Shown here piece by piece: positions 1 through 11,767 of a DNA stretch of 64,000 nt. The notes beneath the pieces were generated by a model. It ran no database searches and was not told the DNA's origin. It saw only the letters and a program-made list of their open reading frames with translations. Origin of the DNA: Sarcocystis neurona (taxonomy: Eukaryota; Apicomplexa; Conoidasida; Eucoccidiorida; Sarcocystidae). Location of the stretch: contig KL647298.1 of assembly GCA_000727475.1 (NCBI GenBank), positions 1,945,863 through 2,009,862 of the forward strand, given 5' to 3'. Both the position numbers and the translations under genes were made by a program. Position 1 is the stretch's first letter. Each line of letters starts with the position of its first letter.

Positions 1-1253
1 CCGTCTTGTGTCTTAGTGTATAGCGACCGCTGCAGCTGTCATTTCTGAAACGGAATGCAGTGAATGCGATGCCTGCCGCCCAAGCCTCTTTCACGGTAAT
101 TTGCGAGTTGCCCATAGTATATATTCTAGACACCGCTGTGTCGCGCCTGAAAGGATTGTTCCTGCCGTTCACGCCGCTTCCGGGGGGCGTTTCGAGGGGG
201 CTCGTCTGATTTTTCTACAAGTATCTGCAGCCCGATTTTAAAAACAGATCTTTAACAGGTGAGCGGCCACACCCTGTATTTGCGTCCAACACACAGCTAC
301 ACCATACACAATAACAAAGTCCCCTGCGTCGTGGACACTCAACGCGCACTTGCGTTTCTGCAGCTGTGAAGCCGTGTCCTTTTTTGAGGTCCCACACAGA
401 GATCCCACGCACAATATGTAAGTGAAGTTTCTCGAAGGAGTTTTCTGTTTATCCCCACTTCAGTTAATAAGTGACCAACTTTCGCTGGTGCAGTGGCGGC
501 CGTCCTGTCACCAGCTCTACCCGTGTAACTGCATCACTAACGCAGGTGGACGCCTAGTGAACCAGCAGTGGACTGCGCCCATGCTAATTTACAGTTGCAC
601 CACTGAGAGCATCAGCGGAAGCCGAAGGCCCAACAGTAGCACTGTGCGCAGCAGCGGCTGCCGCAGCACTGAGCACAATAGCCGTAGTCTACGTAAGTAA
701 ATGGGGCACCATGCACCACGAACAAGTTGTTACCATTATGATCCGAAAAGTCGCCACAGTCTACGTTTGAGCCGGTCCCTGCGACAATAAAAATTATTGC
801 CAAGGCCGCTGCAGTACCTGTCACGGTTATAGTCTCAACCCCCATGTCCATGCACGTACCATAGCATTCCATAATCGTACCCAGAAAACGCTTGAGTGGC
901 AAGGAGCCCACCTACACGGCGCGTCCACGAGCCACTCTTACACACGGAGTGAACTCCTCGTGCGAACTGGGTTACTCATCAGGACCACCGCCGCTCCACC
1001 ATAGTCGCGTCACAGGAGCTGTTGCTGTAGGACATAGGGGACAGCGTGTAGCGACTTGTCGTCACTTGCCATGGACATTATGAATTAGAACTCAGTAGTC
1101 GCTCGAACTCGGCGGTTTGCTGCATCTGCGGTAACTCCCCGTACCAGCTGGTGTTTCTCAATACAAGGATACCGGTGCTTCCTTGCCACAAAAAAGAGGA
1201 ATTGTATTCGTCGGCGCCGTGACAGTCCCAGGTGGCGCTGTTGCAAGCCCTCT
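1..1253. other. No confident gene; possible 3' end of a minus-strand gene
   Basis: Only short reading frames are present. The best coding-like signal is on the minus strand. A frame at 688-584 follows a plausible acceptor, encodes an Ala/Ser-rich tail and stops at 584-586. A frame just upstream (about 800-690) carries an isolated Cys and ordinary composition, and a pyrimidine-rich acceptor-like stretch lies near 790-810. No family is recognised and no start codon can be tied to it. The plus-strand frames here look like chance. Confidence 0.3.
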
Positions 1254-4200
1254 CTACTTTTCGAATCTCTGTTTCTGTTCAGCTTTATTTTGCAGGAGCA
1301 CTGTGGCGACGACAGCTGCCGCAGCTGCGCGTGAGTCAGACCCGCCTTGTTCGCTTCCTTTCCCCAGTTGATCAGATTCCACATAATCACCATTTATCGA
1401 TTCCGCGACTTCTCCGTAAAGATCCCGGGTACAACGAGGCGCGCAGTTGTCTGCAGCGCTTTGTTGTGTTAGTGCTATTACCGCGTCCGCGTCTTCCTCT
1501 TTTGTCAACGATCGCGTCTCTCTCAACATGGGTAGAAGCAACTGCATAGGCGCCTGTTTTGTTTGTTCTATTACTTCCACTGATTCTTCTGGCTTTCTTC
1601 CTTCTGAAGGTTCTCCTTCGCAACTTGTACGGCATACGTAGCTGCTGTTGCTGCTCCTCCTGCCCTTGTTTCTCCTATAATCGCCGTCTGCAGAGGTACC
1701 CGGTAGTGCCGCTGCTCCATCTGTCGCACAAGAACACTGACCCACACTATGGTTCTCGCAGGCTGCGGTGTCATCTACTTTGTTTTCCTCTTCAACAGCA
1801 GCTGTCGCAACGCCTTCACCAATCTCCGCGTTACTACTTCCACGACCGCCGCTGTTCACAGCACTGCCATTCTTGCCCCTCCTGCCGCAGCTAGAGCCGC
1901 TCCCGACCCTGTTGCTGCTAGTGGTAACCGCCGTCGACCTGCACGCGCGCCCCACACTGCTGCTACTGCTCCTTTGTGCGGAGCTGCTACCGCCTCGGCT
2001 GCCGCTGCCTGTATAGTCTTCGGCATTGCCGGCATTGTCCCCCGAGCTGCTGCTGCCGCTACTACTACTCGCGCAGCTGTTGTTGCTCGTGACTCCGCTG
2101 CCACTGTTACCGGCGTTCCAGCCGGCTTCCCCTCCGGCGCTGCTGCTGCCGCATCCTCCGCCACTGCAGCTGCTGCCGCTGGTGTTGCCGGTAGTCTGTG
2201 AAGGCGCGCCGTCCAGGTAGTACTGAGCAGGAGGAGGCCAACGGAAGTCAGGATTAGGAATGAATTCATCCCCCGCGAAGACAAAGGATATCAAGTGGGA
2301 GCGCAGCCACCGTCGTGCGACGTGCTGCTGCTTTGCTTTTGGAATGAAGTCGCTGTAGCGGTCGTTTGTCACAATGCAGCCGTCGTGCGTCATGGCATAC
2401 TGCAGCAGGACGGCACAACACCAGGAGGCGCCGGCCACACGTAAGCACACTTACGGTCACTGACACGCCAAATAGACCCTTCGGAACGCCACAAGAAGAC
2501 GGAGAGCCCCAGTTTCCCCTAGTCGTCAACTGTCAGCGCGCACACGCTACAATCGGGCATAAGAGGCGGCCACAAGTACTCTCCCTCACCCAACGCTCAG
2601 CTACGAGCAGTGTGGCGAAGCGCAGCTGCAACAACAAACATCGCCTGCATTTATCTGTACCTCCACGTCGAGGATCTAAACGTATCGAGTCCCGTCCTTT
2701 AATTTTGCTCCGTCCCCCCGTGGTCCGTTAGTTGTGGTTACCGCACTCAGCCCCGCATCCCCCCAGATATCACCAGACGTGAGAGTTCACCACAACACCA
2801 CCACCACCAGCAGTGGGCGGGGGACACACTCAAAATAAGTTGTTGCACGTGTTCAAGTCCACCAGTACAACATGTAACTTTCATGCGCGGGTCCATACCT
2901 CCGACCACCACGTGGCACTTGGCAGCCCAGCCTCACCAATCACACGAGACCTAGACGTTAGGCAGATTGACCTCCACATACAGAGCATCTCGCATTTCCT
3001 TTCCAGATGAACAGAAATCCCGTTTCTCTACAGCCGTGTAGTCGCATCTCCCCACATCTACCCACATGTAGGTGTACACGAGCCTGTCCCACCCAGTACC
3101 TCAACAGTTCAAACGCGTCTGTCTGTGCCTGATTCAAATACCTCGTCACCCCATCCACTGAAGCCCTTGTTTGTTATTCACGTTTACTGGACAGCAACCC
3201 CCGAACAGGAAGAACCGGGATGCGTCCACGTGAACCGTCAACATCCGCGCGCCCAGTACTGTCAACACAAAGTAAAATACCTCCTTGTCCTTAACAGCCG
3301 CACGGCTGCCGTGGCCCCCGCACCACTACGCCGTCGCAAAGACATGCACCCGTTGCATGCACACACGGACACACACACGCAAACGGAAACATCTACGTCC
3401 ACATTCGCTGCGAAGCAGCTGTAAACCACATGCTGCAGGCGCGTCGGGGCGCGCCCACAAGCGTGTCTACACCAAGTACATGGCGGCGCGTCTCGCAAAA
3501 TCCTCTCGACCACACGTGCACGGTGCCTGCAGCTTCGCACAGACACGCGTACAAGTCCCCCTGTACAGACTCGCGTGTACTCTTCACCTGCTCCACCAGA
3601 CATCTGCACGCCCCGCCGCGGACGTCTGTGAGCACCTGTACTTACACGTGGCGGCCTACAAAAGCTCGCTTCTTGTCTCTGGGCGTGTCTATGTGCGTAT
3701 GTGTGTGCCTGTGCATTTATGCGTGTCTAAGCACGTGTACGTGTACACGTGTGTGTGTGTGTGTGTGTTCCCGCGCCCTCCTTTTGCGCCCCACGATGTA
3801 TCTTTCTCTATGAAGACAGTTCCCCGCTTTGCAGCCCTTCACACACACAAACGTGTATCGCTTCAGACCTGCTGGCACCTGTGCCTGCTAATACACACAC
3901 TGCAAATCCCGCTGCCGTTCAGCGCGAAGGTGACCCATTTCAACATTACCTGTCTCCCACGCCTCCTGTCTCGGCCCAAACACCCTCTCCCCTGCGCAGG
4001 CCACTCCCCGTGCCTGGTCTCTCTATGGGGCGAACACTGCCTTTCGGCTCGAGGACCAAGTGAAGGAAGGTTGTGGGAACAGTCGCAGCCAGACGTCTTC
4101 CTGCACACGTCCTGACACAGCCTTTTCCCAAACTCGCACACTCACCCACCTCCATCTGCATGCGAGCTGGCTGTTTCTTACCATTATCGCGTATGAGTCG

Positions 4201-7064
4201 TCGTAATCTTGGGCGGGGGTATTAATAACGATGCCGCGTCGCATGAGATCTCGCAGTTCAAAAACCGAATCGGGCATGCGAGAAACGCGCTGCTCTTTCG
4301 GCGCGAAGGTCATCTGTGCCATCCGCTTCGCTGCTCCGACTTCCTTGTAATTAAGGAGGTAGTCAGGCAGAAACACTTTCACGGTATACCCTCGGCGTAA
4401 GTAATACTCCGCCGCGTGTCGAACGCCTCTGCTGCTGAACTGCTTCTCTAGTCCCCCTGTGCGGGCTTCGCCATGTCGCATAGCTACGTTGCTGCCGTCT
4501 ACTACCACCAATCTTCCTACTCCTTCGTTTTCGTCCACGCACGCGTCTGCTTCGTCCTGTCCTGCAGCTCCCCGCTGCAGCGCCTCCGCCACATCCACCA
4601 AATCTCGCAGGTTCGCCTGCTGGTACTGCGGGGCTGTTCCTCCGCGTCCACCGCCTCCTGCTGCTGCACAGGCAACGTTCGAGACCTGGCCCTGCACGGC
4701 AGCCCGACCTTCCGCGGCCGCCCCTACCGTCATCGCAGCGGCAGAAGCAGCAGCAGGAAACACCCGACCTCCGCCACCGCCTGTGGCTGCTGCAGTGTTG
4801 CGACCCGCATCCCACGCTGTAAGCGCAGCAGGCTGAGGTGCTGCACCGGCGAGTGGGTGTTTAAAACGATCCCTCTCTTCGCGCCGCTTCGTTCGACCAC
4901 ACTCCCAGGCACCTGCTTCCTCCACACTTTCATCGACTTCCTGCCAATCTATCTCCGTGCCGTAGCCACCGGCAGTGGCAACACCGGCTAAAGCAGCAGC
5001 GGCCCCACCGCGTGTCTCTTTCTTCTTCTTCCCTCCTCCAGCTGTCTTTCTCTTCGCGGCTCCCCCGAGAGCACCCTGTCGGTGCTGCTGCTGGTGCTGC
5101 TGCCGACGGACTCGAAGTCTATCCATTTCAGCAGTAGCAATACCAGCAGCAACGGCGACAGGACCCGGGTCTTCTTCCCAGTCTGCTGCTTCGCCCTCAC
5201 TAGCTCCCCCGCATCTGATGTCGTGCACCACCACCACGCTTGTTCTTTTGCTAGTGCAGCTGCTGCTGCGAGGCCGTCCCGTCGCCTGCCGCCTGCCCCG
5301 CAGCTCCCGCTCTGCTGCCACACTGCCCCGTTTCTTTACTACCACTCGCACGCCTCTGCTTCCTGCGCTGCCGTTTCTTCTTGTGGCGCCACTTGCCAGC
5401 AGCCGCTGGGGCCTATGCCCAGTGTGGACTACTACGCGCCCTGCTGTTACCTCCTGTTGCTGCTGCTGCACCTCTCCCGCATCTGCTGCTGCTGCTCCTC
5501 CTCCTTGCTGCACATGCACCTGTGGGAGACGCTTCCGCTGCTGCCCTCTCCACTCCTGGTGCCCTCCTGTCTTCCCTCCTTTCGCGTGCAGCTTCTCCAG
5601 GATGTCCCGTCGCTGTAGCAAGACCTGCTGCCAGTTCAGTCGCAGCACTCCACCACGTAGCCGGCCGCTCGGCTCGGGCTTCACGAACGACGCCGCTGCG
5701 GCAGCGGGGACGCCTTGCTCTTCCTCTTCACCGTCCACGGCCTCGTCGTCGTGTTCCTGTTCTTCTACCACCTCCTCCTCCTCTTCGTCACCTTGCTTTT
5801 CCTCCTCCCCTTTCTGCTCCGGCTGCTCCACGTTGCTCTGTTCTTCTTCCTCCTGTTGCCTTCGGTGCCCAGGCTCCTCCTGCTTCCACCGGTCTTCTGC
5901 TAGCCGGTGCCGCCGCCCGTATTTCAACTGACCGATCTGCGCAAGCAGAGCAGCTGTCGTAGAGCTTCGACCGGCTGTCTGCTCCACTATTCGAGAAGTG
6001 AAGGACGACGCTTCTGCAGCAGCAGCCGCAGGGTCTGTTACCTCATGCACGTGCGTCGGTGATTGCTGCTGTCCCTGCAGGAGCTCCGGCTGCTGCTGCG
6101 GCTCTGACCACCTTCCACGTTCCTGTCGATCAGGCTCCTCACACTGGTTCTCGTGCTCTTCTTGCTGCTGGACCGGCTGCGGCCGCTGCACCTCGTTCTG
6201 CAGCTGCTCAGCCGCTTGCTGCGACACAGACTGCTGCCGCTGCTTCTGCTGCTGCTGATCCTGCTGCCGTTGATCCTGCTGCTGCAGATACTGCTGCTGC
6301 AGCAAGAGCACTTGCTGTTCCAGTTGTCGCGTCTCGTCAAGTCGTTCGGCGAGTGCATATAAACGAGCACAACGAACTTCAAAGACAGAGAACCCTCGCA
6401 TTCTCTGCGATCTACACACTACAGGCGGCATCTCCTCTCCGTCAAATTCGGCATTGGAGCTGCAACCCTCCGCCGTTGCACCAGCACATGCAGAAGCAGC
6501 ACAGGAAGCAGCACCCGCAGGTCGAGCGGCAAAGACAGCTCCATTAGCAGCGGCAGTCACTGACCCAGCAAATTCCGCGGCTCCGCTCGACTGGCGGGCG
6601 GAGGACGTCGTTTCTGACGCGCAGCATGGCACAGCTTCCTGCTGCTGCTGCTGCGCGGTTTGCTGCGGCTGCTGGTGTTCCACGTGAGGAGCGCCTGCGC
6701 GGTGTGAGAGCTGCAGCAAGCTCTCGACTCCTTTCCACTCCGCAGCAGCACCTGCAGCAAATGCACCTACGCTTCTCTTCCACTGCGGATCCGCTGCTGC
6801 AGCTCTTCCTGCTGCTTCTGCTACTGTGCGAGTCCACGGTGCCGACTTCCTGTCGGGGTAGTACGGCGCCTCTGGGGGAAACGTCAGCGGCAGATCCACC
6901 AGGCCGTCGAGCAGCGAGTCTTCGGGTAGGGGCTGCTCCAGCAGCCGACGCAGCAGCTGCTGCTGGCGCTTCTTCGCCTGCCTCTGTTGGTGCTGCTGCA
7001 CAGGATATTGCGGCAGCAACAGCGTGCACGCCAGAAGCGCCAAGTGTTGTCGCAGGGATGACAT
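1254..7064 (-). CDS. Regnase/Zc3h12a-like NYN-domain ribonuclease, two exons
   Basis: Predicted RNA endonuclease of the Zc3h12a (MCPIP/Regnase) NYN family, which cleaves structured mRNA. Exon 1 runs 7064-4182 and exon 2 2399-1254. The donor is ATG|GTAAGA and the acceptor CTGCAG|TATG, both phase 0, giving about 1342 residues. The NYN domain starts near residue 850 with VVVDGSNVAMRHG (first acidic residue about D856). It continues through a helical region to QDYDDSYAIM at the end of exon 1. Exon 2 opens with YAMTHDGCIVTNDRYSDF and then VFAGDEFIPNPDFRWP. The three acidic motifs typical of the family (DGSN, YDD, ND) are therefore all present. The first 800 or so residues are Gln/Glu/Ala-rich low complexity, and the tail after the domain is Ser/Gly-rich. 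No CCCH zinc finger is seen, unlike animal Regnase. The start is the first ATG of the long frame. Further introns inside the low-complexity parts cannot be excluded. Confidence 0.88.
2400..4181 (-). other. Intron of the NYN ribonuclease gene
   Basis: This 1782-bp intron separates the two halves of the NYN domain. It is rich in CAC/ACG/GTGT simple sequence, including a (GT)n run near 3749-3769. It carries frames up to 276 codons on the plus strand that have no recognisable domain and are composed of low-complexity Cys/His/Arg/Thr. Confidence 0.8.
6180..6310 (-). repeat. CAG-type trinucleotide tract in ribonuclease exon 1
   Basis: An imperfect CTG/CAG triplet tract. On the coding minus strand it reads as Gln-rich sequence (QQQ and LLQQQ blocks around residues 250-295). 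It is typical of the homopolymeric amino-acid runs in this genome type. Confidence 0.75.
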
Positions 7065-8156
7065 CGCTCCGATCTCAGTTGAGAAAAAAATGTCTGCGAC
7101 ACCAGTGGCAAAAAAGCACCAGCACCTTCAAACGAAACACGAGGTGTACCTACACCACACCGCCGAAGGACGAGGAAGACAAACACGTACGGCGCCTGGA
7201 CGGGGCCTGCGTGCATGCCACTTTGGCAGAATGGAGGGGTTTGTACGTACATCGCAGGGTTCACACTGGTACACTAGTCCGCAGGCAGAAACGGTTTCTC
7301 TCGGTAAGCAGCCGGAGCCACCCAAGAAGCAACGGCGCCGCATGGGCACTCACCTCACAGCTACAAATCAGGGGCAGACACGCAGCAGCAATAGAAGCAA
7401 CGCAGCAGCAGCGACGAAGAGCAGAGGAGAAAGGAAGCGGCTTTTGAAAAACGGGCTTGCATGCCATTCCTGCAATCTTGAACAAGCCGTAGGAGTAGAT
7501 CTGTGGTGGAACATGCCCTTTTTGAAAAAGCCCGGATCTTCCACGCATGCCAGTACGTGCGGGAGGACCACACATAGCAGCTCTACGCCTACCATTCATT
7601 CTGGGGGCCTTCGTAGTGCAGCAGCTCGACGCAAGAGACAACTGCAAGGTCCCTGCGCCCGAGTCGGCAGCGCCACAGCGGCTTCAACGTCAGGCAGGCA
7701 CTCACAGCAGCAAAGTAATGTGCACTGAAGCCACGCTTTCAACAGCAACAGCACCGCCTATATATAGATAAAGAGACAAGAGACAGGGAAACACACAGAT
7801 ATACAGATACTTACATATATATATAAGCTGATAGATTAATGAGAAAGTATATATTCATATACACATACATATATTATACATATACAGGTGTGGATCCGAG
7901 CCGCAACTCGATGTGAGCTGAGCACGTCGCATCGGCCACTGCCGCACGTCTAGACGACGCACCAGGAGGTGGTAATGCCAGACATGCTCGGCAGCGGGAG
8001 CAGTAAGATCCTCGACAACACTGCCCCGCCCGCTCACGGCGACGAGCAGCACCTGCCGCAGCGTCTAGGCAGCAGTCGCTAGCCGCTGCTCTGTCGCAGA
8101 CAGCAACCGACCAGTGCTCACGCAGAAATACAGCAGCTAGAGCAACCCCACATCCA
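7065..8156. other. Intergenic region
   Basis: This is the upstream side of the ribonuclease gene. Short frames on both strands have no recognisable domain. The stretch 7755-7885 is AT-rich with (TA)n and GATA-like runs, unlike the GC-rich flanks, and probably marks true intergenic DNA. No promoter element can be named with confidence. Confidence 0.5.
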
Positions 8157-8519
8157 ATGCCGCCAACGGAGACAGATAAAAGGCATCATCCACTGCTAGT
8201 AGGCAAGACAGTTCGACGGCGCACGGAACACGGCGCTCGCACACAGCCCGCTGATGCAGAGGTACCCGCAGAGCGCCTTACGAGCAGCAGCAGCAGCAGT
8301 TGTTCGACTGCAGCGGCGACACTTGCGCAGCTGCTGCAGGATAGCAGTTCAGCAGCACGGGGCAGCGGGGAAGTGGCAGCAGCACTCGCAGTTTTTCAAC
8401 AGCAGCGCCATTCTCTGACTGACGGCTCTCTCCAGCAGCCGTGGTTCGGCACTAGCAGCGTAACGGTCGTGGAGCCCGGTCCAAGCTCGCAGCAGCAGCC
8501 CAGCTTTCTTCAACATTAG
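8157..8519 (+). CDS. Small Ser/Gln-rich ORF, hypothetical
   Basis: A 120-codon ATG-started frame. The N-terminus is mixed (MPPTETDKRHHPLLVGKTV), followed by a Ser run and a Gln-containing C-terminus. Amino-acid use is balanced, better than most frames here. It may be a small gene or an exon, but CAG-rich DNA often gives such frames by chance. It lies between two minus-strand genes and no conserved motif is visible. Confidence 0.25.
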   Translation: MPPTETDKRHHPLLVGKTVRRRTEHGARTQPADAEVPAERLTSSSSSSCSTAAATLAQLLQDSSSAARGSGEVAAALAVFQQQRHSLTDGSLQQPWFGTSSVTVVEPGPSSQQQPSFLQH

Positions 8520-8698
8520 CAGCCGTGCGCCGCAGCAGGAGCAGCAGCAGCAGCCGGTTCGTATAGACACGGACCGCAACGCTCCCCGCTGCGGGACACG
8601 TACGAGCGCAACTGGCGAGGAACGCGAGCACGGCTTGGACTGTTCTTCCTGCTAAGACAGCAGCAGACCCGCCAGCGTGCTCTGTCTGCGGGGTACCT

Positions 8699-11600
8699 CT
8701 ACGCGCGTGGCACACGTGCAAATTCTTCACTGTCGCACTGGAGCACACGAGTCTCTGTATATCCACGAGGTCGAAGACGAAGGATACGAAGAGAAGCTTG
8801 ACGCGGGCGTGCACGCACGGCTAAGCTCGCCTTACCGACGTGAGTTCTCAGTAACACCAGGTACGGCGTAATGGCCCCCAGGAGAGCCGAGAGTGCGGCG
8901 GCAACTACTTTGAATTGCTCCTCCTGGGGCCGCGTCGGCGGTCGCAGCCTGGCAGCAACAGCGTCATCAGTTAGTGGCGCAGAGAAAAACAGTTTCAGCG
9001 GCAAGACAGGCGTACAGCCCGCCACGGCGCGCCGCAGCAGCCTCGCGAGAAAAACGCCGCGACCCAGCGAAAGGGTCGCGATGTGACAGCTGAGCTCGGT
9101 CGACAGCAGCAACTCCAGTCTCGCCCGACGGTGAGCGCCAAGGCCACCAGTTTCTTCCTCTTTTTGCTTCTGCTGCCGCTCATCTGCAGACGGGGTCCAC
9201 GTGCCGTCACCGTCCTCTGGCCCTTCCTCTGCCGTGTCGAACAGAAACCCACAAGGGCGCCCCTGCTGCAGCAGCTGCTGGCGCTGCTGGAGTTGCTGCT
9301 GCTGTTGGTGCGTGGAGCTGGCGAACAGGTGCTGTTGCTCCTGCAGTCTCGGCCGCTGTTGCTCGACATGCAGGCGTATCACGTCCTGCCCGAGGTGGGG
9401 AACAAGGTGCCGTATTGAACGCGGCACTTCTCTGTACACGTCGAGTGTCCTGTCTTCTGCGTCTCCTGACGCCTGCGTGTGTTTGTTGCTGCTAGCGCAA
9501 GCTCCTCCCTCCCCGGCGGCAGCAGAGTTCCCTTCCTCCAGTTGCTTCTCCCGTTCCTGCTGTCTGCCTGCCCGGCCGCCTTTGTAATGTCTCCGGACGT
9601 GCTCCTGCAGTCGCTGCGGCTTCCCCGTCGCCTGGTACGCGAAGACGACCGTCAGCAGCAGCGACAGCAGCAGCACCGCCTGCTTCTGGTACAGCACCTT
9701 CCTCAAGCACTGCTGTCGCTGCAGCACCGCGTGTTGCTGCTGCTGTTGCTCCTGCGTTCTGTTTAAACAGGCAGTCAGGACGGACACCGGGAGCCAGCCG
9801 ACCAGCACCTCTTGCAGCACGTGGATCGAGGCCATGGCTACTGCTTCAGCGCTCGTGTACTCTGCTGCTGCGGCACTGCCTTCTGCTGCGTCTTGAACTT
9901 GAAAAAGGTGCAGCAAGACCGTCCACAAGTGCCGCACAAACTGCAGCAAAGATTTCCCGTCACTGCCGCAGCACAGCAGCTCGTTTTCCACGTTGTCGCT
10001 CTCCAGCCGCTGTCCCCCTTGCAGGTCTCTTCCTGTAAACTCTTCTCCCCTACCACGACGCGTTGCTGCGTCTCCAAACTGTTTTTGCCGCTGCTGACGT
10101 CTACCCTGTCCTTCTGGCCACACCTCTCCCTCTTCGTAGTTTTTCAGCATTTGTCGCACTGACTCTCCTCCGTTAGGCATCGCAAACGCACTGCAGTAAC
10201 AAAGAGAAAAGGAAAACCAGCGCCGGCACACGACGCATTCGCCCTGTCGTCGGTTCTAAAGCAGCAGCCACACAGTCCTACAACACGCAGGAGCAGCTTT
10301 CTCGTTCGCAGTCTTCGACGCCCCGCACCCCGTGCACCTTGCACCCAGCAGCAGCATCTGTAGCCCAGCAGTAAGCTGTCTACACACCAGAAAGACGGCA
10401 GCAGCTTCAGGGCCCTCAGGGCCAACACTCCAACCTCTGGCAGCGGCAACAGCACCGGGGACTTCACAGCAGCACCCGCAGCAACACCACACGCGCGTCC
10501 GCACGCCAGTACCCCACACAAAGTAGCGCAGCATTTTCATTTTTCCCTCGCATCACAGCTTTGACAGCAGCTTCTTCTGCAGTTCCGCCCTGCGCAGCAC
10601 CAGCAGCAGCATTCCTCCGAACGGCAAGCAGCGACGAGAACGGGAGCCACGCAGCAGCACCTTCAGACGGTCACCGCTTGAATCAGAAGAAGCACCTACA
10701 GGGACATTGTCCAGTTTACCTGCCAGCACTGACATACGAAAAGCGCCGGCGGCTCTCCAACATAAAAAAGCACCCGCGCGCCCCCACGAGACGATAAAAA
10801 CAGAGCAGCAGCAGCAGTAGTCAAATGCGTCTCGACTTACCACACTTCCGCGCGCAGGCACAAAAACACCGAGGCCAGTCCGTACACGGCAATAGGAACA
10901 CAGCAGCACGTGGGCTGCAACATGACTGTCTCCTGCAGACTGCCCGCCTGCTGCTGTCGCTCGCCCTGACGCTGCTGCTGCTGCAGTTGCTGCTGCTGCT
11001 GCTGCCGGCGCATCGACTCGAGGCGCCCATGTTCGTGCAGTGCCCTGGTGCGGGCACGTACACAGACGCGACTCATCTGGTTGAAAACCAGGCCGTCGTG
11101 AGGGAAACATCGGACCGCGCACCAGTACTGGTCTGCGGCCTCCCTTAAAGCAGCAGGAATGTTTACCCAACCTTTTCTCAGCAGCAGCAATTTTGCGAGC
11201 GTGCCGTTGCTGCGGCCGCCACACGGCAGCAGCACCTCCCGCCGTTCTACCGCCCCTTCCGGCTCCTCGACGACACCTCTTCGCATCTCTGCACACGCCT
11301 CTGCTGAGTGTGTGCTGGCGACTGCCACCACGTCATCCCCGTCTGTCTCACTGGCTGCAGCAGCAGTTGTTCCCTCAGCTGCTGCGCGGGTTCTCGCTCT
11401 GGTTGCCGCTCCGGCGTCGCAGGCGTCCTCTCCTCCGGAGCGCGGCAACACACCTGCTCCTGCTGCTGCCCGTCCAGAGAGTTCCCCTGCTCCGGCGGCT
11501 GCCGCCTGCGCACTGGTGTCTCCTGCCGCGGCGTCTGCTGCTGCGTCGAGTCCCCGGCCTGTTGCTGCTGCTGCTGGGTCCGAGCCTGCAGCTCCATCAG

Positions 11601-11767
11601 GCGCGTCACCGCTGCTCACTTCATCGTCACTGGAAAAAAAGGCCTCTGCCTCCCGACACGGTCGCCCAGCCACAAGCGACGCCAGCGGCAAGACCATCCC
11701 TTTCGGGCTGCTGCTACTGCTGCCCTGCGGGGGGATGGCCGCTGCGTCAATCGGTTCCAGCTGCTCC
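8699..11767 (-). CDS. Gln-rich protein with hydrophobic segments, function unknown
   Basis: I do not recognise the family. Four exons agree in phase: 11767-10841 (donor GTAAGT), 10676-10557, 10190-8836 (donor GTAAGG) and 8754-8699, giving 819 codons including the stop. The 5' end is incomplete: 11767 sits behind a pyrimidine-rich acceptor (TGTTTCAG), so the first exon lies upstream, perhaps near 11870-11960. An internal ATG is at 11697. Visible features are an Ala/Ser-rich stretch, then a compact ordinary-composition block at about 11180-11020 (KGWVNIPAALREAADQYW, then FPHDGLVFNQMSR), a poly-Gln run, a hydrophobic segment (VPIAVYGLASVFLCL) at the end of that exon, a second in exon 2 (GGMLLLVL) and a third in exon 3 (AVLLLSLLLTVVFAY). 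A membrane protein is likely. The last intron (8755-8835) is 81 bp with no in-frame stop, so retention would keep the frame open. Confidence 0.6.

Noticed and set aside
612..911. Possible Eimeria surface-antigen (SAG) gene
   Set aside because: A few Cys and a hydrophobic stretch are seen, but no signal peptide from an ATG and no landmark of the antigen family could be identified.
3285..4115. 276-codon plus-strand frame
   Set aside because: It falls in the ribonuclease intron and consists of His/Cys/Thr/Val simple-sequence translation without a domain.
4975..5931. 318-codon plus-strand frame
   Set aside because: Antisense to the low-complexity part of the NYN ribonuclease exon 1; it is Cys/Ser/Arg runs from CTG/TGC triplets.
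9838..10231. PEX3-like peroxin for the gene at 8699-11767
   Set aside because: A hydrophobic segment and Arg-rich flank suggested it, but the order of segments and motifs does not match the peroxin-3 layout.
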